Source of the DNA: Tolypothrix bouteillei VB521301
GTDB lineage: Bacteria > Cyanobacteriota > Cyanobacteriia > Cyanobacteriales > Nostocaceae
DNA: 64,000 nucleotides
NCBI RefSeq assembly: GCF_000760695.4
Contig: NZ_JHEG04000001.1
Span: 8,841,123 to 8,905,122, forward strand
Direction: 5' to 3'
The notes below the pieces were generated by a model, which did no database searches, was not told where the DNA came from, and saw nothing but the letters and a program-made list of their open reading frames with translations. This document shows, piece by piece, positions 45,938 through 54,598 of the stretch. The stretch's first letter is position 1; each line of letters opens with the position of its first letter. The position numbers were made by a program, and so were the translations under genes.

Positions 45938-46480
45938 TTGCTACTCAAAATCGTTATGACTATGATATAGTCGTAACAGAATGCAATCAAACTGTTAGGG
46001 AGGAGTAAGTGAACTGGAGCAATCCAGGGAAAGTCGAAGTCATTGACTGACTGACTCCACCATGACTCAACGTGAAATTGTTGATTTTACGTTACCTGCT
46101 CCGGGTTTCGTCTGCTTGCGAGTCATGACGCGGGGGAGGTTAGCCAGCCTCAAGCGTCGGTTAAGGAATATGGCTACTTCACGATAGCGCAATCCCATAA
46201 CCCATTGACAAGCTTTTAAGCAGTGTTGAGGCAAATAATGCCCCCCTTTGGGAGTGCTCAAATGAGCCAGTGACACTTGTAGTTTGGGGTGGGGCTAATG
46301 TCCGATTTCCCTCAAATTACTGTAAATTATCCTAATTTTTGGCTATTGAGTAGCATGACTTTTAATAAAGTCACAAGATATAAAGGATAAAGGGTAGAGG
46401 GTCAAGTTAACACTTTATCCTTCATACTTCATACTTTATCCTTCACTCTTTCGGATGTAATTTTAAGGAGATATTTGTAA
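45938..46480. other. Intergenic region with possible decayed ORF
   Basis: About 540 bases. Around 46067-46276 both strands stay open (minus strand: LKACQWVMGLRYREVAIFLN; plus strand: TQREIVDFTLPAPGFVCLRV). Neither is recognised and neither has a ribosome-binding site; decay of a mobile-element gene is possible. A duplicated string CTTTATCCTTCA.. near 46410-46450 precedes the peroxiredoxin gene. Confidence 0.3.
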
Positions 46481-47092
46481 ATGCCTCTTAGTTACCCATC
46501 AGAAGGATGCCTCCGTGTAGGTCAACAAGCTCCCGACTTCACAGCAACTGCTGTAGCAGATCAGGAATTTAAGACAATCAAACTTTCTGACTATCGCGGT
46601 AAGTACGTCGTACTGTTTTTCTACCCCCTAGACTTTACCTTTGTTTGTCCCACAGAAATTACAGCTTTTAGCGATCGCTACGAGGAATTCAAAAAAATTA
46701 ACACTGAGATCCTTGGTGTTTCTGTTGATAGCGAGTTTTCTCACCTCGCATGGATTCAAACCGATCGCAAGTCTGGTGGGGTTGGAGACTTAAATTACCC
46801 CTTGGTTTCTGACATTAAGAAAGAGATTAGTGCTGCTTATAACGTTCTCGATCCAGCAGCTGGCGTTGCTTTACGCGGTTTGTTCATCATTGATAAAGAT
46901 GGTGTCATTCAGCACGCGACCATCAATAACCTAGCTTTTGGTCGTAACGTTGATGAAACTTTGCGGACACTGCAAGCTATTCAATACGTCCAATCTCATC
47001 CCGATGAAGTTTGCCCTGCAGGTTGGCAACCGGGCGACAAGACAATGGTTCCCGACCCTGTGAAGTCCAAAGTATACTTCTCTGCTGTCTAA
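46481..47092 (+). CDS. 2-Cys peroxiredoxin
   Basis: Thioredoxin-dependent peroxidase that reduces hydrogen and alkyl peroxides. The peroxidatic Cys is in [17 protein letters not shown] (about residue 53) and the resolving Cys in [13 protein letters not shown] (about 174), so it is the typical 2-Cys dimer. 203 residues. Good ribosome-binding site AAGGAG (46465-46470). Followed by hairpin repeats and then a peroxiredoxin-like gene and a GST, a probable oxidative-stress neighbourhood. Confidence 0.94.
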   Translation: MPLSYPSEGCLRVGQQAPDFTATAVADQEFKTIKLSDYRGKYVVLFFYPLDFTFVCPTEITAFSDRYEEFKKINTEILGVSVDSEFSHLAWIQTDRKSGGVGDLNYPLVSDIKKEISAAYNVLDPAAGVALRGLFIIDKDGVIQHATINNLAFGRNVDETLRTLQAIQYVQSHPDEVCPAGWQPGDKTMVPDPVKSKVYFSAV

Positions 47093-47140
47093 CAAAAATG
47101 TCAAGACGCTTCTCAAAGAGCGTCTCTACATATCTCATAA

Positions 47141-47172
47141 ATGTAAAGACGCGCCATGGTGCGTCTTTACAT
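47141..47172. repeat. Perfect 12-bp inverted repeat, probable terminator
   Basis: ATGTAAAGACGC (47141-47152), 8-base GCCATGGT loop, GCGTCTTTACAT (47161-47172): exact complements. A second stem, AGACGCT...AGCGTCT, lies at about 47104-47124. This GACGCGCCATGGCGCGTC-type unit is widespread in Nostocales and lies just after the peroxiredoxin stop. Confidence 0.75.
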
Positions 47173-47264
47173 AAGGTTAATGCACTTTTTGTCTGTCTCA
47201 ATTCAAATAAATTTTTTACATAAACCGATTTAGAATCATATTGATAATCATTAAGGATACTATC

Positions 47265-47807
47265 ATGATAAACTCAATGAATCTAAACGGATTATTAAAC
47301 GAGCGCTTTTTTCGGAACTTTCTACCCATACCCGCAACCAACACTTTAGTTGTGGGTCAATTTGTGCCTGATTTTCAACTTCCAGATATTAAGAATGGGG
47401 CTGAGGTAAGAATATCAAATTACCGAACTAAGCAACCAGTAATACTTGCGTTTACACGAATTTTTACAGAAAAACATTATTGTCCCTTTTGCTTTCCCCA
47501 CATCAAAGCCTTAAATGAGAACTATGAAGAATTTCAAAATCGAGGCATAGAACTTTTGCTTATTACCAGTACAGATCGGCAGCAAAGTAAGATAGTCGTC
47601 AAAGATTTAGGGTTAAAAATGCCATTGCTGAGTGACCCCAGTTGTCGTGTATTTCAGACCTACGGAGTTGGGCAAGCTTTAGGAGCACCATTACCCGCAC
47701 AATTTGTATTAGATAAAGAAGGAAAACTCCGCTACAAGCATCTATTTTCATTTCTCGACCATAATGCTAGCGTGGAGAGATTGCTGGAGCAGTGTGCAAG
47801 AATGTGA
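47265..47807 (+). CDS. Peroxiredoxin-like protein (AhpC/TSA fold)
   Basis: The start ATG 47265 has AAGGA 7 bases upstream. The fold begins VVGQFVPDFQLPDIKNGAEV. The usual peroxidatic motif is replaced by HYCPFCFPHIKAL, a CxxC, more like a thioredoxin or the AhpC/TSA 'peroxiredoxin-like' group than a 2-Cys Prx. LLLITSTDRQQSKIVV and PLPAQFVLDKEGKLRYKH complete the fold. Likely a thiol peroxidase or reductase; the GST gene follows within 50 bases. Confidence 0.8.
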   Translation: MINSMNLNGLLNERFFRNFLPIPATNTLVVGQFVPDFQLPDIKNGAEVRISNYRTKQPVILAFTRIFTEKHYCPFCFPHIKALNENYEEFQNRGIELLLITSTDRQQSKIVVKDLGLKMPLLSDPSCRVFQTYGVGQALGAPLPAQFVLDKEGKLRYKHLFSFLDHNASVERLLEQCARM

Positions 47808-47855
47808 TTGCATGCATCCAAGTTCACCTTCGATCTAAAGCTAAAAAATTATTCT

Positions 47856-48503
47856 ATGCTCAAGCTTTATCACAACCCCATATCATTTAACTCTCGCCGA
47901 GTCTGGATAGCATTACTGGAGAAAGAGCTTGAATTTGAACTAGTAGAAATCAAACTAGACGGGGATCAATTGCAACCGGAATTTTTAGCAAAGAACCCCT
48001 TTCACCACATTCCAGTTTTAGAAGATGATGACTTCACTATAGTGGAATCCCTAGCAATTTTAGATTATCTGGAAGCAAAATATCCCAAACCAACTTTCAT
48101 CCCTACAGATGCACGAGCCATAGCCACAATGAGGATGGTAGAAATGGTAACTGTCAACGAGTTATTACCTGCCATGACTCCGTTAATTAACAGAGTTATG
48201 GGTTTTCCTGGTAGCAACTCTCCAGAAAAGCTCGAACAAGCTAAGCAGAAAGCAGCTACCGTATTTAGATTTTTAGAAGATATTCTAGGTAATGATTTAT
48301 ACTTAGTTAACAGACAATTTACTTTAGCTGATATAGTTGCTGGAACAGTAGTGCCTTTATTTCCCAGTCTTGGTTTTCCCTTAATTTACTATCCAAAACT
48401 CAGTTCTTGGGCTGAACGTTTAATGCAACGTCCATCTTGGCAAACGACTCAAGCAAGCCCAGAAGCCATAGAAGCATTCAAAGCTAGGTTCAAAGGGCAG
48501 TAA
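47856..48503 (+). CDS. Glutathione S-transferase family protein
   Basis: The start ATG 47856 is where the thioredoxin-like GST fold begins (LKLYHNPISFNSRRVWIALL); the frame is open upstream to the previous stop. N-terminal domain: PVLEDDDFTIVESLAILDYL contains the cis-Pro and E-S glutathione-binding pair. C-terminal helical domain: NRQFTLADIVAGTVVP with the conserved N-capping Asp. About 215 residues. Probably conjugates or isomerises glutathione adducts, downstream of a peroxiredoxin-like protein. Confidence 0.9.
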   Translation: MLKLYHNPISFNSRRVWIALLEKELEFELVEIKLDGDQLQPEFLAKNPFHHIPVLEDDDFTIVESLAILDYLEAKYPKPTFIPTDARAIATMRMVEMVTVNELLPAMTPLINRVMGFPGSNSPEKLEQAKQKAATVFRFLEDILGNDLYLVNRQFTLADIVAGTVVPLFPSLGFPLIYYPKLSSWAERLMQRPSWQTTQASPEAIEAFKARFKGQ

Positions 48504-48536
48504 CTAGAACTTAATTACACCGGAAGAAACTGAAAG

Positions 48537-48554
48537 CCCCGTACCTAAAGGTCG
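48537..48554. terminator. Hairpin between convergent genes
   Basis: CCCCGTACCT and AGGTCGGGG pair with a single bulged T, between the GST gene and the convergent DnaJ-type gene, placed to stop transcription in both directions. No long T-run. Confidence 0.5.
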
Positions 48555-48588
48555 GGGGACGCCAGGTGCGATGAAAATTTAAAACCTA

Positions 48589-49590
48589 TTACAGCCGAAT
48601 GTGCTGAAAATTGGCACGGGGGTTGAAAGTCCGCATAGAGCGGATTTTTTCATAACACTCCTGTTCCTGAGGAGTCATATCTTTAGGAGGTACGATCGCT
48701 ACTTTAATTAACTGGTCACCCCGTCCACCCCTAGGTTGAGGCCATCCTTTACCACGCAAGCGCAAAGATTGACCAGATCTCACCCCTACAGGAATTTTAA
48801 CAGTAACCATGCCATCAGGTGTTGGGACTTCAACAGATGCTCCCAAAACAGCTTCATCTGGTGTAATGGGTACTTCACACACCAAATTATCACCTTCAAA
48901 CTGAAACAAAGAATGGGGTTGAAGTTCTACCTTCAGATATAAATCACCTCGTTGCTGTGTGAAAGGGTTGACTGGTCCCTTACCTCTTACACGCAAACGG
49001 CTCCCAGTCTTGGCTCCTGCTGGGATGCGAACATCAATAACCTCATTGCCAAGATTGAGATGTTTTTGCACGCCATGAAATGCTTCAGAGAAATTCAGGG
49101 TAATTACCGCCTCACTATCTTGGGTAGCATTGGCAGAACCAACATCTTGAGTTCCAAAATCGCTAAAGTTACCAAAACCGCCAGGTCTGCTTGTAGATGT
49201 ACTGTAGCTGTAAGCTTGTCTCCCAGCACGAGGACCAGCACTTCCACCAAAGCGTCCTAACAATTCACTGATAAATTCATCAAAGCTGCCATACTGGCTG
49301 AAGTCAAAACCGCCCATGTCAACACCGACACCACCAGACGGAAACCCTTCAGATGCTTGTTTCCAGTACTGACCAAATTGGTCATACTTTTTGCGTTTGT
49401 CTGAATCTGACAAAACTTCGTAAGCTTCGTTGATTTCCTTAAAACGTGACTCAGCTTGCTTGTTGCCGGGATTTACATCAGGATGGTATTTGCGAGCTAG
49501 TTTGCGAAAAGCTTGCTTAATTTCTTCTTGAGTGGCAGTTTTACTAACTCCCAATGTTGCATAGTAGTCTTTGAAATCGGTTGAAGCCAT
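48589..49590 (-). CDS. DnaJ/CbpA-type co-chaperone (class II J-protein)
   Basis: J domain at residues 1-70 ([23 protein letters not shown] at 36-38), a Gly/Phe/Ser-rich region (about 85-145), then two C-terminal beta domains ([37 protein letters not shown]). The CxxCxGxG zinc repeats of class I DnaJ are absent, so it is CbpA/DnaJ2-like. It stimulates an Hsp70's ATPase; an Hsp70-like gene lies at 58.7 kb. 333 residues. Confidence 0.93.
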   Translation of the reverse strand: MASTDFKDYYATLGVSKTATQEEIKQAFRKLARKYHPDVNPGNKQAESRFKEINEAYEVLSDSDKRKKYDQFGQYWKQASEGFPSGGVGVDMGGFDFSQYGSFDEFISELLGRFGGSAGPRAGRQAYSYSTSTSRPGGFGNFSDFGTQDVGSANATQDSEAVITLNFSEAFHGVQKHLNLGNEVIDVRIPAGAKTGSRLRVRGKGPVNPFTQQRGDLYLKVELQPHSLFQFEGDNLVCEVPITPDEAVLGASVEVPTPDGMVTVKIPVGVRSGQSLRLRGKGWPQPRGGRGDQLIKVAIVPPKDMTPQEQECYEKIRSMRTFNPRANFQHIRL

Positions 49591-49765
49591 TTACCAGCCT
49601 CCTGTAGAAATTCCCATTAAATTTTCTTATACATTTTCTGCCATCAGAAGCGCGATCGCTTATCTCCGGCATTTAATAGATTCTGACTATAAATTAACAA
49701 AGATTAAAGAAAATCAAGTGCGGTTTTTGCTCTTACCACAAGTGCAATTCCCGTACTCAAGAGAT

Positions 49766-50227
49766 TTAAACAGAAAATCTTAGTAGCTCGTTGAGTCCTT
49801 CCTCCAAACTTGGAGGTGCATCGCGGAGTTGACGGTGCATGCGAAATATGACTTCTTCGGGAACTTGACGCTGACGTTTTTTGTTCCGCGCCAGACACAA
49901 CCAAACCGGGGTATCTACCCAAATCCCAGTGATGTGAGTAAACCCTATTTCACGGGCTGAAGCGATAACTTCTCGTCGATGGCGTCGCTGAGCATTAGTC
50001 GCATCATAGATTGTTATATTATCGCTTAAGACTGTTTCCCGAAATTGCCGCAAAACTTCATGCCAGAGAACCAGCCAAGGTCCTTGAACGGCTTCGCCGC
50101 CAAATAATTGCCCCCGGATGGTATCGGTAGAAATGATTTGCATCTGGGGGCAATCTACTAGCAAGTACCTTGCAAAAGTTGATTTACCACTGCCAGGAAG
50201 ACCTATAAGTAACAGTAGTTTAGTCAT
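49766..50227 (-). CDS. AAA/polynucleotide-kinase-like P-loop ATPase
   Basis: 153 residues. Walker A at the N-terminus (LLLIGLPGSGKSTFARYLL); IISTDTIRGQLFGG and ITIYDATNAQRRHRREVI are the phrases of the bacterial PNKP/zeta-toxin-like small kinase group. C-terminal R-rich lid NKKRQRQVPEEVI. Probable nucleic-acid or small-molecule kinase. Transcribed in the same direction as glgC upstream, separated by heptamer repeats. Confidence 0.8.
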   Translation of the reverse strand: MTKLLLLIGLPGSGKSTFARYLLVDCPQMQIISTDTIRGQLFGGEAVQGPWLVLWHEVLRQFRETVLSDNITIYDATNAQRRHRREVIASAREIGFTHITGIWVDTPVWLCLARNKKRQRQVPEEVIFRMHRQLRDAPPSLEEGLNELLRFSV

Positions 50228-50294
50228 TAGTTAGTGGTTAGTAGTCAGTAGTTGATTATTCTACTAACAACTAACAACTAACAACCAACAACTA
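50226..50294. repeat. STRR-like heptamer repeats (AACAACT / TTAGT units)
   Basis: TTAGTTAGTGGTTAGTAGTCAGTAGTTG faces CTAACAACTAACAACTAACAACC and lets the RNA fold into a long hairpin. It sits exactly between the P-loop kinase gene and glgC stops/starts. Similar strings occur at 37801-37832 and 60335-60450. Confidence 0.7.
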
Positions 50295-51581
50295 AATCAC
50301 TGTTCCATCGGGAATAACAGCATTTTTCAGCACTACAATAATGCCACTACGAATGTAAAAGCCTTGACTTTCTTTCTCAGCTTCTTGGACATTATCTTTG
50401 TTGACAATATGTACATCGCAACCAATGCGAGCATTTTTATCAATAATGGCACGACGAATTGTTGTGTTAGTGCCTATTCCTAGAGGAACGGGATTGCGAT
50501 CGCAATCTGATTGACGTTCGGCAAAAGGTTGATAATAATCGGCTCCCATAATCAAAGTGTCTTGAATAACACACCCTGCTTCAACACGCGATCGCACGCC
50601 CAAAACTGAATGTTCAATTCGGCAGTTTTTCAGAATACATCCTTCACTGAGCATGGACTCTACCACTTGGCAGTCCAACATCTTTGTGGGTGGTAAGTAA
50701 CGAGCACGTGTATAAATTGGTGCGTGTTCGTCATAGAAACTAAAGGGTGGCATGGGTTGCTGAGTCAATGCTAAATTTGCTTCGTAGAACGCTTCAATCG
50801 TTCCAATATCTTCCCAGTAACCCTCAAATAAATAAGCTTGAATGTTATGGTTGGATGCTGCTGCAGGAATAATTTCTTTTCCAAAATCTGTCCTTTCTGA
50901 GGCTTCTTTCAACAATTTAATCAAAACATCTCTTTTAAAAACGTAAATGCCCATTGAAGCAATGTATGGCTGCTCGCGAGCTTGTTCTGGAGTCAAGCCC
51001 AACACAGTTGTATCCACACGCATTTCTGTTTTCGCCTCGCCTTTAGGTTTCTCGCTAAAGCTAACGATCCTGCCAGACCCGTCAATTTTAACCAAACCAA
51101 AATCAGAAGCGCGACGGTCATCAATGGGTAGCACCGACAAAGTGATATCAGCCCCTGTATCTCTGTGACGCTGAACAAATTGACGGTAATCCATCCGGTA
51201 CAAATGATCTCCAGAGAGGATGAGATAGTCTTCTGCGTCCCATTCTTCCATCAACCACAGGTATTGCCGAACAGCATCAGCCGTACCTTGGAACCAGCTA
51301 AGGTTTTCTGGTGTTTGCTGCGCCGCTAGAACTTCCACAAAACCTTCAGTAAAGCCAGCAAAGTTGTAAGTACGGGCAATATGACGGTTCAATGAAGCTG
51401 AGTTGAATTGTGTCAGAACGTAAATTTTAAATATCTCGGAGTTTATACAATTACTGACAGGGATATCGATGAGACGATATTTCCCCGCCACAGGTACAGC
51501 TGGTTTTGCACGTAACTTAGTCAGAGGATAAAGGCGGGTACCTGCACCCCCTCCAAGAATGATAGCTAAAACACTTTTCAC
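50292..51581 (-). CDS. glgC: Glucose-1-phosphate adenylyltransferase
   Basis: Makes ADP-glucose for glycogen. N-terminal nucleotide-binding motif [54 protein letters not shown] (catalytic region), SEKPKGEA (sugar site) and a left-handed beta-helix C-terminus with repeated hexapeptides; [19 protein letters not shown] is at the very end. 429 residues, normal for cyanobacterial GlgC, which is activated by 3-phosphoglycerate. Confidence 0.95.
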   Translation of the reverse strand: MKSVLAIILGGGAGTRLYPLTKLRAKPAVPVAGKYRLIDIPVSNCINSEIFKIYVLTQFNSASLNRHIARTYNFAGFTEGFVEVLAAQQTPENLSWFQGTADAVRQYLWLMEEWDAEDYLILSGDHLYRMDYRQFVQRHRDTGADITLSVLPIDDRRASDFGLVKIDGSGRIVSFSEKPKGEAKTEMRVDTTVLGLTPEQAREQPYIASMGIYVFKRDVLIKLLKEASERTDFGKEIIPAAASNHNIQAYLFEGYWEDIGTIEAFYEANLALTQQPMPPFSFYDEHAPIYTRARYLPPTKMLDCQVVESMLSEGCILKNCRIEHSVLGVRSRVEAGCVIQDTLIMGADYYQPFAERQSDCDRNPVPLGIGTNTTIRRAIIDKNARIGCDVHIVNKDNVQEAEKESQGFYIRSGIIVVLKNAVIPDGTVI

Positions 51582-51735
51582 GCTAAGTTCTCCCGACGAC
51601 TGCCTTTCAACTCACTTCTTCAGTTTAGGACTGTCTGTGGCTGCTGATAAGGGGGTGAAGGTAGATTGTTGTATTGCTTCTGACAGAATTCTGAACTATC
51701 TCTTTTGTAAGAGGTTAAAGGTTGGGTATCAGGGG

Positions 51736-52038
51736 CTAAGCTAACCTGATGCCACGTGAAGTTTTTTGATTTAATAAATTTAGGTTCTGAGACAGCTTTA
51801 TGTACTGCACCCAGGGCTGTTCCGACAAGTCAGAAATAGCATTTGGGGATAAATCCGCTGTGAACACGTCTTTTCCTGGAGTCACATCGGCTACGCCCAA
51901 GTTTTTTAACATATCAGATGCATCAGCAGTATCTGCGGCTGCATTTGTGTGAATGAAGACCTTTAAACTTTGTTGTTGCGGGTCTTCAACTTCGTTTAGC
52001 CTCATTGTCAGGGCGGTATCTAACTTTTGATAATCCAT
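51736..52038 (-). CDS. Free-standing propeptide-like protein, candidate subtilase inhibitor
   Basis: The start ATG 52038 is chosen because GAGGT lies just upstream. 100 residues, no signal peptide. QSLKVFIHTNAAADTADASD ... VFTADLSPNAISDLSEQPWV and YIKLSQNLNLL follow the same strand-helix-strand order as the N-terminal prodomain of the neighbouring subtilase (VVFLYCDEQADLSSLLDY ... FLPIDSLDALSEDPAIQRIK). This is the I9-like inhibitor fold, here on its own, 183 bases downstream of the protease gene and on its strand. An intermolecular inhibitor or chaperone role is inference. Confidence 0.6.
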   Translation of the reverse strand: MDYQKLDTALTMRLNEVEDPQQQSLKVFIHTNAAADTADASDMLKNLGVADVTPGKDVFTADLSPNAISDLSEQPWVQYIKLSQNLNLLNQKTSRGIRLA

Positions 52039-52221
52039 AACGACCTCAAAGTTTGCCAAAGGAGGACTGTAAGATTTCCAACTTCTTAGAAAAGTCGGAA
52101 ATCCGACGAACATAACTTTTTAACTAAAACTGTGCTAAGTCCACGCTATCAAACTTTGATAGTACTTGTTACTACCATTCGTCGTACAAAAAGCGAACTA
52201 CTTAGTTTCTGCCCGATCGTG

Positions 52222-53958
52222 CTAAAGATTTTCTGTGTTAACCAATCCAAAGCCCCATTTGTTATCAAAACTTCCTGGGGGTTTTCCTGGAATTGAGCTA
52301 TTTTTTCGCAGTATATCTTTAATGGCAGTTGTATCTAGGTGGGGGTCGCGTTGTAAAAGCAGTGCTATCAGCCCAGTGACAAAGGGTGCTGCCATGCTTG
52401 TACCCATCATTGCTACAAACTTGCTGTTAATTATGCTAGTGCGATCGCAGTTAGCGCTAGAAGACAGGGCAGAAACAATCATTGCTCCTGGTGCAGCAAC
52501 ATCAGGCTTTTGGGCATCATTCCTTAGCGGTCCCTCACTGCTAAAATCGGAAATGTCATTCAACTGAAAGCCCATTTCTTGTAATTGGTTATCAATATCA
52601 GTATAATTCGCTTTAGTTGTATAGGAAGCTACTGTAATTGCACTGGTCGCGCAACCGGGAGAGCCAATTTTTACAGAATCTACAACGCTGTTGCCAGTAA
52701 ATAACACGGAGCCATCCAAAGTCCAAAAGTCAACTCGTATATCGTGGGAGGAAGTGTTGTTAAACCGTAACTGCCAATTACCTCCCGGTACGGGTTGGCT
52801 AAAATTGCCCTTACCGGAACCCCGAATTTGTACGACTACATTATAGTCACCATTAAAAGGATCTGGCCCTGGTGTCGCTATTTGTACTCGTGCATCTTTA
52901 AGAGTGTGTTCTTGAGTGTAATTGCCTTCGGTAATGATGTGTTGGAAAGGAGTCACAAAACCATTGGGGCTGCGGACGGAAACCTCTAACTGACCCTTAC
53001 TGGAGTACCAGCCATTTAATAACGCGATACTCGTCTGGTTTAATGGAACATTAAAACGCATGGTATGTTGTTTACCCGCAGGTACGATCGCCTGACCGTG
53101 AATGTTGTCGTTCCCCTCATTACCCGCCGCACAACAAATGATTCGACCGGGACCAGTTTCAGCATCAATAATTTTTGATAATGAGTCAGTGCCATCGTGA
53201 GCATCATAATGCCCACCCAAACTTAAATTAATAACTGCAGGACGTCCCATTTCTCGGGCTACTCGGAAAATATATCGAATTCCATCAGCAATGTGACCTT
53301 CATCTAAATCGCTTTTCACAATCACCAATTCTGCCTGTGGTGCTATCCCTCCATAGGTAACATCATGACCAGCTGCGATACCAGTAACATGAGTTCCATG
53401 ACCGTTTGTATCTTGAGAAACGGTCAGCAGCGAACCCGTTAACTCCGCCCCATATTTACCTTCAGCAACTCCAGGTCCGGACAACACCTGATCCCAAATC
53501 CTTAAGATACGTCCTTCAAAAGCAGGGTGTTTTGGATCGATACCAGTGTCTATCACACCGATAATCACTCCCTGACCGCTGAGATTGCTATTTTTCTTGA
53601 TAAACTCCGGTACCCGTACAGCGCTCTTTGCAATATCCATCCGCAGTTTAAGTTTGCGCGAGGGCTTAATGCGTTGGATGGCAGGATCTTCAGATAGCGC
53701 GTCTAAACTGTCTATGGGTAAAAAAGCGGTGCGAACACTTCCTCTATTTTGGTTGACTTCAATGCCGTAGTCTAACAACGAACTGAGATCTGCTTGTTCG
53801 TCACAATAAAGAAAAACGACGCTGCGGGTAGGTTTGAGGGTATTTCTAGGGGGAACTATACTCAGCGTTCGTATTTGTGGAGTTAACGCTTCTTGTCCTT
53901 CTCGTTGATAATCTTCAAATGCTATCAACAGGCCCGGAGATAGTTTTTCGTGCCTCAT
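52222..53958 (-). CDS. Subtilisin-like serine protease (S8 family)
   Basis: 578 residues with an intact triad: D137 in IGVIDTGIDPKHPAF, H187 in TNGHGTHVTGIAAG and S521 in GTSMAAPFVTG. Residues 40-105 look like an inhibitory propeptide. No signal peptide is seen, so it is probably intracellular or exported by another route. Between His and Ser there is an inserted beta-rich (P/jelly-roll-like) stretch about residues 300-420. The protease probably matures by removing its own propeptide. A separate propeptide-like gene follows. Confidence 0.9.
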   Translation of the reverse strand: MRHEKLSPGLLIAFEDYQREGQEALTPQIRTLSIVPPRNTLKPTRSVVFLYCDEQADLSSLLDYGIEVNQNRGSVRTAFLPIDSLDALSEDPAIQRIKPSRKLKLRMDIAKSAVRVPEFIKKNSNLSGQGVIIGVIDTGIDPKHPAFEGRILRIWDQVLSGPGVAEGKYGAELTGSLLTVSQDTNGHGTHVTGIAAGHDVTYGGIAPQAELVIVKSDLDEGHIADGIRYIFRVAREMGRPAVINLSLGGHYDAHDGTDSLSKIIDAETGPGRIICCAAGNEGNDNIHGQAIVPAGKQHTMRFNVPLNQTSIALLNGWYSSKGQLEVSVRSPNGFVTPFQHIITEGNYTQEHTLKDARVQIATPGPDPFNGDYNVVVQIRGSGKGNFSQPVPGGNWQLRFNNTSSHDIRVDFWTLDGSVLFTGNSVVDSVKIGSPGCATSAITVASYTTKANYTDIDNQLQEMGFQLNDISDFSSEGPLRNDAQKPDVAAPGAMIVSALSSSANCDRTSIINSKFVAMMGTSMAAPFVTGLIALLLQRDPHLDTTAIKDILRKNSSIPGKPPGSFDNKWGFGLVNTENL

Positions 53959-54320
53959 CTTACCTCAACTTAAATTTAATCACTGCCAAAGTGTAACAAT
54001 ATAAGCTACTGTAATATTATTGAGAAAATATAATTTTTTGAGTTTCTCCACATTTTACTTGGGTCTATTTATCGTTTTTCCACGTACATACTAAGTCAGC
54101 TTTGATAACCTTTTTAAAGACCTAATGACTGAAGGTCGTAGCTGCACAATTCCAGGAAGAGACGCAGAGACTGTGGGACGCTAGTAGCGCTCTGATATTA
54201 CATATGGGGATTGAACCCCAACTAAAATGAGGCAACTTATAGAAATTGGGGAGCCACTTTGCGGGAGATTTATTCTTCCGCAAACGTAGCGTGTTTTAAA
54301 CCCTTTGAGGCTGTCGCCTC

Positions 54321-54374
54321 AGACGCGGGACGTAGCGACTCTCCGCTTCAGGTGTGTCTCTACGCCCCGCGTCT
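54321..54374. repeat. Long hairpin repeat
   Basis: AGACGCGGGACGTAG (54321-54335) pairs with CTACGCCCCGCGTCT (54360-54374), 14 of 15 positions, with a 24-base loop. GACGCGGGGCGTAGC-type units recur across Nostocales genomes. Confidence 0.7.
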
Positions 54375-54458
54375 CTTTGATAAATCCCCTCTGGGTTTGC
54401 CCTTCTCGCCAGTTACCACAAGTCGGGAAACCCTCCCATAGCACTGAACTTAGCAGTT

Positions 54459-54489
54459 CCCACACTGCGACTTCGCGGTCAGGTGTGGG
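54459..54489. repeat. Nested hairpin, IS605-end-like
   Basis: CCCACAC and GTGTGGG enclose GCGACTTCGC, itself self-complementary. The CCCACACTGCGACTTCG...GTGTGGG pattern resembles right ends of some cyanobacterial IS200/IS605 elements; no tnpA or tnpB lies beside it. Confidence 0.45.
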
Positions 54490-54598
54490 GCTTATGCTTG
54501 GTTTTAGCTAAAATTTGGATGAAGTATTTACTATTCTTATGTGAGTATATTAATAATTTATTAAGATTACTGACAACAGTTGTTGCAAAATTATTTTT

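Larger units (their letters stand above)
53959..54598. other. Intergenic region with GC-rich structured blocks
   Basis: 640 bases between divergent genes. 53960-54230 is AT-rich spacer. 54230-54500 is GC-rich and full of palindromes (see the two entries below), with no protein-like frame; it could encode a structured RNA or be the end of a lost IS605-type element. Confidence 0.4.

Noticed and set aside
46067..46276. 69-codon minus-strand frame
   Set aside because: Not recognised; both strands are open and neither looks constrained. Mentioned only as a possible decayed element.
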